Shown piece by piece: positions 9,122 through 16,642 of a DNA stretch of 64,000 bases. Each line of letters opens with the position of its first letter. Position 1 is the stretch's first letter. The notes under the pieces are model-generated. The model searched no databases, was not told the origin of the DNA, and saw only the letters and a list, made by a program, of their open reading frames with translations. The translations under genes were made by a program, and so were the position numbers. The stretch is from Actinotalea caeni (GTDB lineage Bacteria > Actinomycetota > Actinomycetes > Actinomycetales > Beutenbergiaceae): the NCBI RefSeq assembly GCF_009733795.1, contig NZ_WNXX01000004.1, forward strand, positions 62,001-126,000, read 5' to 3'.

Positions 9122-9145
9122 AGGCCGGCCGGTCCGGCCAGGCCT
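9122..9145. terminator. GC hairpin between convergent genes, possible bidirectional terminator
   Basis: The intergenic stretch 8997-9274 separates the lactonase (+) from the immunity gene (-). It holds a GGCC-rich hairpin (AGGCCGGCCGG against CCGGCCAGGCCT, one bulged A) with no T-tract. Nothing else gene-like is visible in this 278-base gap. Confidence 0.3.
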
Positions 9146-9274
9146 TGTCGCACTCGTGGTCACAAGGCGCGGCGCCGTTGTCGAGCAGGGTGGGAGCACG
9201 CGCTCGGCGAACCAGTCGAGATCGGTCTGGCCATGCCATGCCGATGACGCCCCCCAGCAGGGGCGACGAAGCTC

Positions 9275-9607
9275 CTACACGCTCTCCCAACCGAGCCAGC
9301 GGCGGTACACCCAGTCCACGCCCTGCGGATCGTTGCCCGGCTCCCACACCTGGATGTTCGTGCTGATCTGCAGCTGGTCGCCGGTGAGGTCGTTGAACTC
9401 GTCAACGATCTGCGCGATCTCCGGGTAGTCCTCGCTCAGCGGAGGGTCGACCAAGAAGTGGAGCGCGACCTTCTCGCCTTCTTCCTCGACCCCGGCGAGG
9501 ACGATCCTCGGCGAGAGCATTCCGAGGGACGCATGCGTGAGCTGGCCGCAGAGGTAGTTTCGCCAGACCGGGAGGTGCTCGAGGTTGTCGGGTGTCGCGA
9601 ATCGCAT
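9275..9607 (-). CDS. Probable immunity protein of the adjacent polymorphic toxin (family not recognised)
   Basis: A 110-aa acidic protein beginning MRFATPDNLEHLPVW and ending DWVYRRWLGWESV. I do not recognise the family. The call rests on context: it is a small acidic soluble protein immediately downstream of a toxin tip domain, and it shares that tip's lower GC. The ATG at 9607 has an ACAGG element upstream and leaves 23 nt after the toxin stop. A TTG at 9634 would overlap the stop by 4 nt (TTGA) and add nine residues, which also fits translational coupling. It should act in the cytoplasm by binding the toxin tip. Confidence 0.6.
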   Translation of the reverse strand: MRFATPDNLEHLPVWRNYLCGQLTHASLGMLSPRIVLAGVEEEGEKVALHFLVDPPLSEDYPEIAQIVDEFNDLTGDQLQISTNIQVWEPGNDPQGVDWVYRRWLGWESV

Positions 9608-9630
9608 CGCCTGTCCGTTTCGGCTCGGGA

Positions 9631-11412
9631 TCAAGGGATCCAGTTCGGGTTAGTAGGTACGACGCTCGGGCGAACCTTTCCCTTGATGAAGAAGACGTTA
9701 GTCGCCTGGTCCACGAAGCCGTGTCGAGGGTTCATGTTGTAGCCGGTGACGCTCTCCAGACGCACGACCAGGTCACCGTTGGGCTTCACGCCGAGTACTT
9801 CGGCCGTGCCCTCGTGGAAGGCGTCCAGCACGGCTTGAGCGTCATCTGCAGACAAGAAATAGCTCTTGTACGCCGTGTACTCCCGCGCGCCGAGTACGTG
9901 CCGTCCCTGCCTCTGTGCGGAGACGGTCTCCGCATAGCCGGTCGGGTCGACGTCGATGACGGCGAGCGGTTCCGGCGCACTGTCAGGAGCGCCCGGATCG
10001 TCGCCATGGACATCTCTCGGGTGGCCCTCCGCCGGGGCGTCTCCGACGACCTCGTCGAGCCTTTCGCCACCGAACACCGCATCGCTCACCGGCCGCTCGG
10101 CAACGACGGCGGGCGTGTCCGCGGCGTCCACCATCTCGGCGGCCGTGCCGACCGGGTTCGGCCTGACCACCGGGACGTCGTCGACCCTCGCCAGCGCCGT
10201 CCGGAGCCCCGACACCACGCGGATCCCGCCGTACGTGAGCGCGCTGGCGCCCGGCACCACGACATCGACGGCGCCGGTCGCGACGCGCAGCAGGCGGGCA
10301 CCCAGCGCGCCGGTGCGCAAGGCGCCGCTGGCCGCGCCACCGCTGGGCACGAACATCGAGGCGATGTTGAGCACCGACTCGGTGCCGGTGGCGACACCGT
10401 CCTCGCGCCAGCGCCACAGCGCGTCCTCGCCGGCGAGGTGGGCCTGCACGTCCACCCCGACCAGCTCCCCGGCCGCGGTGGCGGTCGTCTCGTGCCGCTC
10501 CGCCACCCACGGCCGCGCGCCGCTCGGGAGCCTGCCCAGCAGCCAGGCCGCCAGGCTGGGGTTCGTCATCGCGAGCGTGGTCGTGCCCGCGGTGACGCCG
10601 CCCGACAGCAGCACGTTCCCGATGCCGGTGAGGATCTCGCCGCGGAACCCCGGCCGCTGTTCCTGCATCCGCAGGTCGTACCCGCTGACCAGCCCGACGG
10701 CCGCCGTCGCGACGGTGAACCCGAACATGTACGCGCCGTGACCGACCGACTCGCCCCAGCTGCGGTCCTCCGCGACCGGTGTGCCCCACGGGTACTCCTG
10801 GCGGCGGTCCATCAACGCCTCGGCCTCGACGGCGGCCACGTCGTGCTCGTCGCCCGCCCACGCCACGAGGTCCATCAGCGCGTTGTGACAGTCGGCCGAC
10901 ACCGCGGTGATGTCCTCGACGAGCTTGGCGTGCTCCAGCAGCAGGTCCTCGTTGCGCGCCACCGTGTCGGTGTCCTGGTTCCACGGGATGACCGTCCACC
11001 CGCCGCCCCAGGTGATGTGGAAGTCCGCACCCTCCGAGGCGGGCGCCCGGACGCCGTCGACCACCTCGGCGCGAAACGCCGCCGCGCGCCGCTCCAGGTC
11101 GGCCAGCCGGGCCCGCAGCAGCCCGAGCTCGCCCGCGAGCTCGTCCAGCCGGCGCGCCGCCCGCGCCAGGTCACGCTGCACGCGCCCCGCCGTCGCGGGC
11201 AGCGGCGTCATGAGATCCCACACCCGCTCCTGCGACGGCCCCTCGTACGCGGGCCGCAGCCCCGCCCACGAGTCCCTCAGGTCCTCGGCGCCGCGCAGCA
11301 CCCCCGCACCCATCTGCCGCAGCACGCCGGCAGCGCGCTCCGGCGCCACCACGTCCATCTGCTCGGACCGGAACGGGAACTGCGCGGGGTCGATGAGACC
11401 GTCGTACGCCAT
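9631..11412 (-). CDS. Polymorphic toxin: WXG/ESX-like N-terminal region with C-terminal nuclease-like tip
   Basis: A 593-aa multidomain protein. Residues 1-150 are helical, with heptad-like segments (VQRDLARAARRLDELAGELG) resembling ESX/WXG substrates. The middle (about 220-480) is Gly/Ala/Val-rich and may interact with membranes. From about residue 492 a distinct 100-residue tip begins (QRQGRHVLGAREYTAYKSY, later GYNMNP and SVVPTNPNW). Its layout of HxxG, KSY and VVPTNP resembles Ntox50-type ribonuclease tips, but this is pattern memory, not a search. The tip and the next gene are visibly lower in GC than the rest, as expected for exchangeable toxin/immunity cassettes. It starts 4 nt after the small WXG-like gene. 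Secretion is presumably by a type VII system not seen here. Confidence 0.68.
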   Translation of the reverse strand: MAYDGLIDPAQFPFRSEQMDVVAPERAAGVLRQMGAGVLRGAEDLRDSWAGLRPAYEGPSQERVWDLMTPLPATAGRVQRDLARAARRLDELAGELGLLRARLADLERRAAAFRAEVVDGVRAPASEGADFHITWGGGWTVIPWNQDTDTVARNEDLLLEHAKLVEDITAVSADCHNALMDLVAWAGDEHDVAAVEAEALMDRRQEYPWGTPVAEDRSWGESVGHGAYMFGFTVATAAVGLVSGYDLRMQEQRPGFRGEILTGIGNVLLSGGVTAGTTTLAMTNPSLAAWLLGRLPSGARPWVAERHETTATAAGELVGVDVQAHLAGEDALWRWREDGVATGTESVLNIASMFVPSGGAASGALRTGALGARLLRVATGAVDVVVPGASALTYGGIRVVSGLRTALARVDDVPVVRPNPVGTAAEMVDAADTPAVVAERPVSDAVFGGERLDEVVGDAPAEGHPRDVHGDDPGAPDSAPEPLAVIDVDPTGYAETVSAQRQGRHVLGAREYTAYKSYFLSADDAQAVLDAFHEGTAEVLGVKPNGDLVVRLESVTGYNMNPRHGFVDQATNVFFIKGKVRPSVVPTNPNWIP

Positions 11413-11416
11413 CGGA

Positions 11417-11791
11417 TCAGACCGCGCCCTCGGGCACCTCGGACCCGTACCACCACGAGAAGTCGCCCGACCCCGCCGTCGCCAGCATCTGCGTCTGGCA
11501 CGCGGCGAGCATGTCCTCGTTCGCGACCTCGAAGCATGCGAGCGCCGACTCCACGCCGACCAGCCCCGCGCTCACCCGGTTGCCCATCGACGTCAGCCGC
11601 TCGGCCTGCGCGTCGAGGACGGCGGCCAGCGCGCTCGCGACGTCCGCGCCCGCCGGCCCGACGGCGTCCATCTCCGACATCACCGTGCTCAGGCGGCTCG
11701 CCGACCACGCGGCGTTCATCGTCTCGAGGTCGCCCTCGACCGCCGCGAGCACGCCCCTGATCGCTGCCGGCTCCAGCCGCCACCTGCCCAT
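11417..11791 (-). CDS. Small WXG/ESX-like protein (DUF6507-like) preceding the toxin
   Basis: About 124 aa from the ATG at 11791 (MGRWRLEPAAIRGVL). The opening W-x-(I/L)-x-P-A pattern and the helical Ala-rich body (LETMNAAWSASRLSTVMSEM) resemble the small DUF6507/ESX-type partners encoded before LXG/WXG toxins. Residues 93-110 contain Cys and a short WWYG near the end. It lies 4 nt upstream of the toxin gene. The likely role is co-secretion or chaperoning of the toxin. The frame continues upstream to 11878, but that extension does not look conserved. Confidence 0.6.
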   Translation of the reverse strand: MGRWRLEPAAIRGVLAAVEGDLETMNAAWSASRLSTVMSEMDAVGPAGADVASALAAVLDAQAERLTSMGNRVSAGLVGVESALACFEVANEDMLAACQTQMLATAGSGDFSWWYGSEVPEGAV

Positions 11792-12024
11792 GTCGCCCCC
11801 AGTCCTGCTGTCCTCGGCGACCCACGGTGCCCAGGCGAGCGACGCCGTCGCCACCGCCGACGGGCGATCTGTGGACAACCGCGACCAGCGCGCGCCCGGC
11901 TGTGGATCGGGACCGCCCCGAGACGGCGGGACGTGCTATCGGGGCCGCGCGACGCCGTCGCCCCCTTGGCTACATCGAGCGGGTCCATCTGACGGCTTGC
12001 TCGGGGACGCCGTCCGGCCCTTGC

Positions 12025-12340
12025 TCCGCCGAGCCGGGCATCGGGCTGGTGCCGTGCTCGCCGCTCGGTCGCGGGCCAACCTCGCGCTGGTCGCGCGCGT
12101 CCGCGAGATCGCCGAGAGGCTGGGCTGCGCGCCCGGACAGCTCGGGCTCGCGCGCTCGGGGGTCGACGGCGTGACCGTCGTCCCGATCCCCGGTACCAGC
12201 GCGTGCGGTACCTGGAGGAGAACGTCGCCGCGACCGGCGTCGAGATCACCGCTGAGGGGCTCGCCGAGCTCGAGGAGGCCGTGCCGCGGGACGCCGTCGG
12301 CGGCGACCGGTACGGCGACATGTCGCCCATCGAGAGCTGA
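12025..12340 (+). pseudogene. Aldo/keto reductase remnant (frameshifted, internally deleted)
   Basis: Three frames carry consecutive pieces of an aldo/keto reductase C-terminal half. GIGLVPCSPLGRG (about 12040-12078) matches the family's GIGFVPYSPLGRG strand. NLALVARVREIAERLGCAPGQL (about 12077-12145) matches the next helix, with the intervening 40-60 residues deleted. VTVVPIPGT then shifts by one base into RYLEENVAATGVEITAEGLA, ending MSPIES-stop. No ATG or TIM-barrel N-terminal half is recognisable upstream. The gene is therefore dead. It sits directly upstream of a Rid-family gene and next to the toxin cassette. Confidence 0.75.
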
Positions 12341-12389
12341 ACCGGGTCCTGCGGGCGCGGCGCGCGCGGCCAGTTGGCAGACTCGACCC

Positions 12390-12800
12390 ATGCCCAGCGC
12401 CGTGCAGCTCATCCGCTCGTCGTCCCTGTCCGACGTCGCCGAGTACGCCTACGCCGCCACCGCACCGGCTCAGGCGCGGCTGGTCTTCCTCGCCGGGTCC
12501 TGCCCGCTGGACGAGGAGGGGCGGACGGTCGCCGTGGGCGACTACGCCGGCCAGGCCGCCGCCTGCGTGGCCACGATGACTGCGGCGCTGGAGGCCGCGG
12601 GCGCCTCGATCACCGACGTCATCAGCACCCGGGTGCTCGTGGCGTCCCACGCCCAGGACGACCTGGTGACGGCGTGGGAGGTCGTGCGCGACGCCTTCGG
12701 TGACCACGACGTGCCGAGCACGCTCATGGGCGTCACGGTGCTCGGCTACGACGACCAGCTCGTCGAGCTCGAGGCGGTCGCCGCCGTCGTCGACGGGTAG
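12390..12800 (+). CDS. RidA/YjgF-family protein
   Basis: A 136-aa Rid-family protein (MPSAVQLIRSSSLSDVAEYAYAA). It has the LVFLAGSCPLDEEG and VISTRVLVASHAQDDLVTAW segments of the fold. It is the second Rid protein in the window but clearly divergent from the one at 4.3 kb: the strand corresponding to the catalytic region reads TLMGVTVLGYDDQLVELEAVA. It is preceded by the reductase remnant and is probably transcribed alone. The substrate is unknown, and it may be one of the Rid subgroups without proven deaminase activity. Confidence 0.85.
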   Translation: MPSAVQLIRSSSLSDVAEYAYAATAPAQARLVFLAGSCPLDEEGRTVAVGDYAGQAAACVATMTAALEAAGASITDVISTRVLVASHAQDDLVTAWEVVRDAFGDHDVPSTLMGVTVLGYDDQLVELEAVAAVVDG

Positions 12801-12822
12801 GGAGTGACCAGCCGCGGCAAGG

Positions 12823-12930
12823 AGTGCGGTGAAACCTCGGACTGTTGCACAGTGCGGTGAAACCTCGGACTGTTGCAAAGTGCGGTGAAACCGAGGCTTG
12901 TCCGACGTGCGGTGAGACCGGTGAGTGCGG
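12823..12930 (+). repeat. Tandem repeat, about four 28-bp units
   Basis: Units begin at 12823, 12851, 12879 and about 12906. Units 1 and 2 are identical except the last base; each starts AGTGCGGTGAAACCTCGGAC and continues TGTTGCA. Unit 3 keeps AGTGCGGTGAAACC but has CCGAGG where units 1-2 have CCTCGG, so it can pair with them. Unit 4 keeps GTGCGGTGA-ACC only. The units abut without spacers. The array fills the 150-nt gap between the Rid gene and the next hypothetical gene and so lies in its promoter region. Confidence 0.9.
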
Positions 12931-12950
12931 CCGGGCCGTAGCCTGACGGG

Positions 12951-13550
12951 ATGCCGATCGACCTCGACCGCCTCCGCGTCGAGGCGCTGCCGACCGAGCG
13001 GACCGACCCCGCGCACGACCTGCTCCACGACCTCGGCGGCGGGATGAGCCTGCGGCTGGTGACCGCCACCGAGGCGGGCCCGACGGCGCTGCCGAGCGAC
13101 GCCGTCGACCTGGCGGTCGGGCCGCTGGTGAGGATCGCGCTGGCCGCGACCGTGCGCACCGAGCTCGAGGGCGTCGAGGTCCGGCCACGACCGGTGGGGG
13201 AGCACCGGTACGTGACCGCGGCGCTCGACGGCTCGGCCTACGTCTCGGCGCTGCTGGCCGACCCCGGTCCCACGCTGGGGCTCGACGGCGTGACCGACGT
13301 CCTCGTCGCGGCGCCGCGCCGCTCGCTCGTCGTCTGCCGGCCGATGGAGCGCGCCTACCTCGGCCCGGTGGTGCACCTGGACCGGCTCAGCCGCACCCTC
13401 CACGACGACGCCCCCGACCCCTGCACGCCGCACGTCTACTGGTGGCGCGAGGGTGCGCTGCACCGGATCGTCGTCGACTACCAGCGCCGCGACGTCGCGT
13501 TCCCGCCCGAGGTGGCCGGCCTCGTCGGCGCGCTGCCCACCCAGGTCTGA
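12951..13550 (+). CDS. Hypothetical protein of 199 aa
   Basis: I do not recognise this family. The ATG at 12951 starts MPIDLDRLRVEALPTERTD. There are no membrane segments or signal peptide, so it is probably cytoplasmic. It alternates short beta-type segments (VTDVLVAAPRRSLVVCRPM, HVYWWREGALHRIVVDY) in the manner of a small alpha/beta protein. Codon use and GC match the neighbours, so it looks like a real gene. It is preceded by the 28-bp repeat array and converges on the dihydrofolate-reductase-family gene with 15 nt between the stops. Confidence 0.7.
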   Translation: MPIDLDRLRVEALPTERTDPAHDLLHDLGGGMSLRLVTATEAGPTALPSDAVDLAVGPLVRIALAATVRTELEGVEVRPRPVGEHRYVTAALDGSAYVSALLADPGPTLGLDGVTDVLVAAPRRSLVVCRPMERAYLGPVVHLDRLSRTLHDDAPDPCTPHVYWWREGALHRIVVDYQRRDVAFPPEVAGLVGALPTQV

Positions 13551-13565
13551 GACGCGCGCCTGCGG

Positions 13566-14231
13566 TCAGGAGGCGGTGCCGCCGCCGGCACCCTCCTGCG
13601 CCAGACCGCGGTCGGCCCTGCGCATGTCGCCGGTCTGCGGGACGTCGGCGGCGAGGCCGTACCGCAGCAGCACCGCACCCGTCGACGAGGTCGCCGGCGG
13701 CTCCAGCAGCTCCAGGTTGGCGGGCACGGTCCCGCCGTCGAAGATCTTCTTGCCCGTGCCGAGCGTGAGCGGGAAGACCCAGAGGTTGAGGCGGTCGTAG
13801 AGGCGCTCACGCAGCAGGGTCTGGACGAGCGCAAGACTGCCGATGACGTGCAGGCTCGCGTGCTCCTCGCGCAGGCGACGCAGATCGGCCGCCAGGTCCT
13901 CGCCCAGCTGGCGGCTGCCGGCCCAGCTCAGGTCCGGGGTCCCCCGCGACGCCACGTACTTCGGGATGCTGTTGAACAGGGTCGCGATGCCGCCGTCGAC
14001 GCCGTCCTCCTGGTGGGGCCAGTGCGCGGCGAAGATCTCGTACGTGCGCCGCCCCAGCACGAGGGCGTCCATGCCCTCCATGCCCGCCACCACCAGCTCG
14101 CCGATCGTCGCGTCGAACAGCGGCGCCTGCCAGCCGCCGAACGCGAAGCCCTCGGGGTCCTCGTCGGGGTCGCCCGGGCTCTGCCCCACCATGTCCAGCG
14201 TCGCGAACAGGTCGATGTGGATGAGTCCCAT
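13566..14231 (-). CDS. Dihydrofolate reductase/RibD C-terminal-family reductase
   Basis: A 221-aa protein starting at the ATG at 14231 (MGLIHIDLFATLDMVGQ), the typical beginning of RibD_C/DHFR-fold proteins. Family signatures visible are LVLGRRTYEIFAAHWP near residue 65, the VIGSLALVQTLLRERLYD nucleotide-binding segment, and LTLGTGKKIF. It is probably an NADPH-dependent reductase of unknown substrate rather than true folate DHFR. It is divergent from a MarR-type regulator whose control region carries two palindromes, so it is likely the regulated target. Confidence 0.88.
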   Translation of the reverse strand: MGLIHIDLFATLDMVGQSPGDPDEDPEGFAFGGWQAPLFDATIGELVVAGMEGMDALVLGRRTYEIFAAHWPHQEDGVDGGIATLFNSIPKYVASRGTPDLSWAGSRQLGEDLAADLRRLREEHASLHVIGSLALVQTLLRERLYDRLNLWVFPLTLGTGKKIFDGGTVPANLELLEPPATSSTGAVLLRYGLAADVPQTGDMRRADRGLAQEGAGGGTAS

Positions 14232-14358
14232 GGTGCTGTGCTCCGTTCCTCGCGTGCCTCGCGCCGCCGCCGGAGAATCAGCGCACGACGCCGTCCATGT
14301 CGCCGCCGGGGTCGCGATCACGGGCGCCGGGAGGAGGAGCGGACCTGCTGGCGCGGCC

Positions 14359-14404
14359 TATAGTTGGCGAGACCAACGGAGCGTACGCCGTTGGTGTCAC
14401 CAAC
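14359..14404 (+). promoter_or_regulatory. Promoter -10 element and two MarR-type operator palindromes
   Basis: TATAGT at 14359-14364 fits a -10 box. Two related dyads follow: GTTGGCGAGACCAAC (14363-14377) and GTTGGTGTCACCAAC (14390-14404), 27 bp centre to centre. The first overlaps the -10 box. Both share GTTGGYG...CCAAC arms. They lie between the divergent reductase and MarR genes, so they are probably the MarR operator, controlling itself and perhaps the reductase. Confidence 0.65.
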
Positions 14405-14417
14405 ACAAGGATCCCGC

Positions 14418-14849
14418 GTGCCCCTTCCGCCCCCACAACGGCTGCTGGCGACCCCCAGCTGGTTGCTGACGCAGGTCGCGGCCGCAGCCGGACGGCGCAG
14501 CCGGGAGAGGTGCGAGGCGGTCGGCGCGGCCCGCTACCACTACGCGATCCTGTGCGCCGTGGAGGAGTTCGGGCCGTGCAGCCAGGCGGAGATCGGTGCC
14601 CGGTGCCACATGGACCGCAAGGACGTCGCCGAACGCGTGGGGGAGCTGGAGCGGCAGCATTGCGTCGTCCGCTGCCAGGACCCCGCGGACCCGCGGCGCA
14701 AGCTGGTGACGCTCACCGACGCGGGACGGGCACGGCTGGAGGAGATCGCCGCCGAGATCGCCGTCGCGCAGGCCGACCTCATGGAGCCGCTCGACGACGG
14801 TGAGCGCGACGCGCTGGTCGCGGCGCTCCAGAAGCTCCTGGGCCGGTGA
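14418..14849 (+). CDS. MarR-family transcriptional regulator
   Basis: A 143-aa winged-helix regulator. I prefer the GTG at 14418, with AAGGA about 7 nt upstream. The frame is open back to 14364, but that would run through the operator palindromes. The DNA-binding core is CSQAEIGARCHMDRKDVAERVGELERQHCVVRC with the wing DPADPRRKLVTLTDAG. MarR proteins usually repress a neighbouring gene until a small phenolic or lipophilic ligand binds. The likely targets are its own gene and the divergent RibD-type reductase. Confidence 0.9.
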   Translation: MPLPPPQRLLATPSWLLTQVAAAAGRRSRERCEAVGAARYHYAILCAVEEFGPCSQAEIGARCHMDRKDVAERVGELERQHCVVRCQDPADPRRKLVTLTDAGRARLEEIAAEIAVAQADLMEPLDDGERDALVAALQKLLGR

Positions 14850-14899
14850 CGGCCCGCCGGCCCTCCCGCACGCCGGCCCGCTCCACTAGCGTCGAGCGC

Positions 14900-15844
14900 G
14901 TGAGCATCGCCCTCCCGGAGACCGACGGACCGTTCGTACGACCCGCCGCGACCCACCCGGCCGAGCCCCGCTGGGGGCACGCCGAGGGTCTGCAGGTCGG
15001 GCTCAGCCCGCTGCCGGGGCCGCGCGGCCTGCTGCGGGTCTACACGCCCTACCTCGACCAGCCGCGCGAGCGGATGATCAACTTCGTCGCCGTCGAGCCC
15101 GTCCCGGCCGGGGAGACCACCCGCGGCTTCTCCGAGCTGGAGCACTCCGCGCTCGACGACGCCCCCGGCAAGCGGTTCTGGTCGGCCGACGACCCCGGCG
15201 ACGCCACGCCCCGCCCGGAGACCGAGCCCGCCCGCGGCACCGTCGAGACGATCGACGGTGTGCAGCACCTGCGTGTCTTCGTGCTCGTCGAGCCGTTCGC
15301 GAACGGCGCCGACGTCCACCTGCGGCTGACCTTCCGCGCCGATCGCCCGCACGAGGTCGCGATCGCCACCTACGCGCGGGAGACCTCGGTGCCGCTCGCG
15401 CACGCGATCGTGACCGCGACGATGGGCAACTACGCGCGGCTGCGCGAGCTGCACCTGGCCGACCGGGTGGTCACACCGGCCGAGCTGTGGCCGGGCTTCT
15501 CCGGGCACGGCTTCGCACCCCACGCCCGGTTCGGGCTCGACGAGCTGGTCCGCGACGACGCGGGCGCCGTCGTGCTCGCCGCGACGCCCGACGAGGCCGA
15601 CCCGGTGAACGTCACCTACGCCGACGACGTCGTCCCCGGCTGGCACTTCCAGGGGCTGCGGGCCACGCAGTACTGGCGCGCCGCCGACCCGCACCCCGAC
15701 ATCCAGGCGCTCGTCAACGCGCGCGCCTCCTACTGGGCGAGCGAGTCCCCGATCCCGGGAGGCGCGGCGTTCGAGAACATCGAGCTCCTCGAGCCGTTCA
15801 CGCAGGGTCGCGAGCTCGTCCTCGGGGTGGACCCGCTGACCTGA
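14900..15844 (+). CDS. Hypothetical protein of about 314 aa
   Basis: I do not recognise the family. The GTG at 14900 (VSIALPETDGPFVRPA) gives 314 residues. A GTG at 14846, overlapping the MarR stop, would give 332, but the extra residues are Arg/Ser-rich and look non-coding. There is no signal peptide or membrane helix. The protein is rich in beta-like segments with aromatic and Trp residues (WHFQGLRATQYWRAADPH, LVEPFANGADVHLRLTF), suggesting a beta-sandwich or sugar-binding-type fold (inference only). It may be co-transcribed with the MarR gene. Confidence 0.72.
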   Translation: MSIALPETDGPFVRPAATHPAEPRWGHAEGLQVGLSPLPGPRGLLRVYTPYLDQPRERMINFVAVEPVPAGETTRGFSELEHSALDDAPGKRFWSADDPGDATPRPETEPARGTVETIDGVQHLRVFVLVEPFANGADVHLRLTFRADRPHEVAIATYARETSVPLAHAIVTATMGNYARLRELHLADRVVTPAELWPGFSGHGFAPHARFGLDELVRDDAGAVVLAATPDEADPVNVTYADDVVPGWHFQGLRATQYWRAADPHPDIQALVNARASYWASESPIPGGAAFENIELLEPFTQGRELVLGVDPLT

Positions 15845-15920
15845 GCCGCCCGCGGCCGCCGCGGGGCCTGGGCAGGGCTGCCCCTCGTGAGGCAGGGGCG
15901 GTGACGCGATACTCGGCACC

Positions 15921-16616
15921 GTGGCACGCAACGAGGGACGCGACCAGCTGCTGCTGCGCGTGCTGCCACCGCTGGGCGCCGCGCTCCTGGTCGGCGCGGC
16001 GGTCTACCTCGCGGTCACCGGAGGTGTGCCCGGTCTGGTCGCCGGCCTCGGCGGGCTCGCGGCGGCCGCCGTGCTGTACGTGGGGAACCGGCACCCCCGC
16101 CAGGACGCCGGGGCCGTCCGGCTCCGAGGCGACGCCGTCGAGCTCCCGCGCCGCGCGGCGTACGGCTACCTCACCGGCCTCGGGATGGTGCTGGGCGGCG
16201 TCGCGATCACGGCCGTCGGCGCGATCGGCATCGAGATCGGCGCGGGGCGGGGCTGGGCGCAGCCGGAGCTGATGATCCTGCTCGGCCCGCCGCTCGCCGT
16301 CGCGGGCATGCTCGTCCTCGTCGGCGCCGCGCTCGGCCGCGGGGTCGTGCGCCTCACCGAGACCGAGCTGCGCTACGTGCGCGTGCTCGGGCGCACGCGA
16401 CGGGCGGCCTGGGACGCCATCACCGGGCTCGACGGGGACGACACCGGCATCGTCGTCCTGCACGGCGGGCGGCGCGCGGTGATCCCGACGGCGTCCCAGC
16501 AGCTCACGCGCGCGACGATCACCGGGATGATCGAGAGCATGCGGGCGGCCTCGCCAGGGGAACGCCGCGCGATCATCGCCTCGGGCGGTCCCGTCGCGCC
16601 GCCTGCCGACTCCTGA
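15921..16616 (+). CDS. Integral membrane protein with C-terminal PH-like domain
   Basis: A 231-aa protein from a GTG at 15921. Four hydrophobic segments are visible (about residues 12-30, 34-52, 78-102, 110-128). A soluble tail (VVRLTETELRYVRVLGRTRRAAWDAITGL) is typical of bacterial PH-like domains on small actinobacterial membrane proteins. The function is unknown. It ends 26 nt before the SDR gene and may share its transcript. Confidence 0.72.
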   Translation: MARNEGRDQLLLRVLPPLGAALLVGAAVYLAVTGGVPGLVAGLGGLAAAAVLYVGNRHPRQDAGAVRLRGDAVELPRRAAYGYLTGLGMVLGGVAITAVGAIGIEIGAGRGWAQPELMILLGPPLAVAGMLVLVGAALGRGVVRLTETELRYVRVLGRTRRAAWDAITGLDGDDTGIVVLHGGRRAVIPTASQQLTRATITGMIESMRAASPGERRAIIASGGPVAPPADS

Positions 16617-16642
16617 CCCGTCTCACCCACCTCGGAGGTCCC

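Noticed and set aside
12823-12930. Possible CRISPR array
   Set aside because: The units abut with no spacers, decay after two copies and no cas genes are near. It is a simple tandem repeat.
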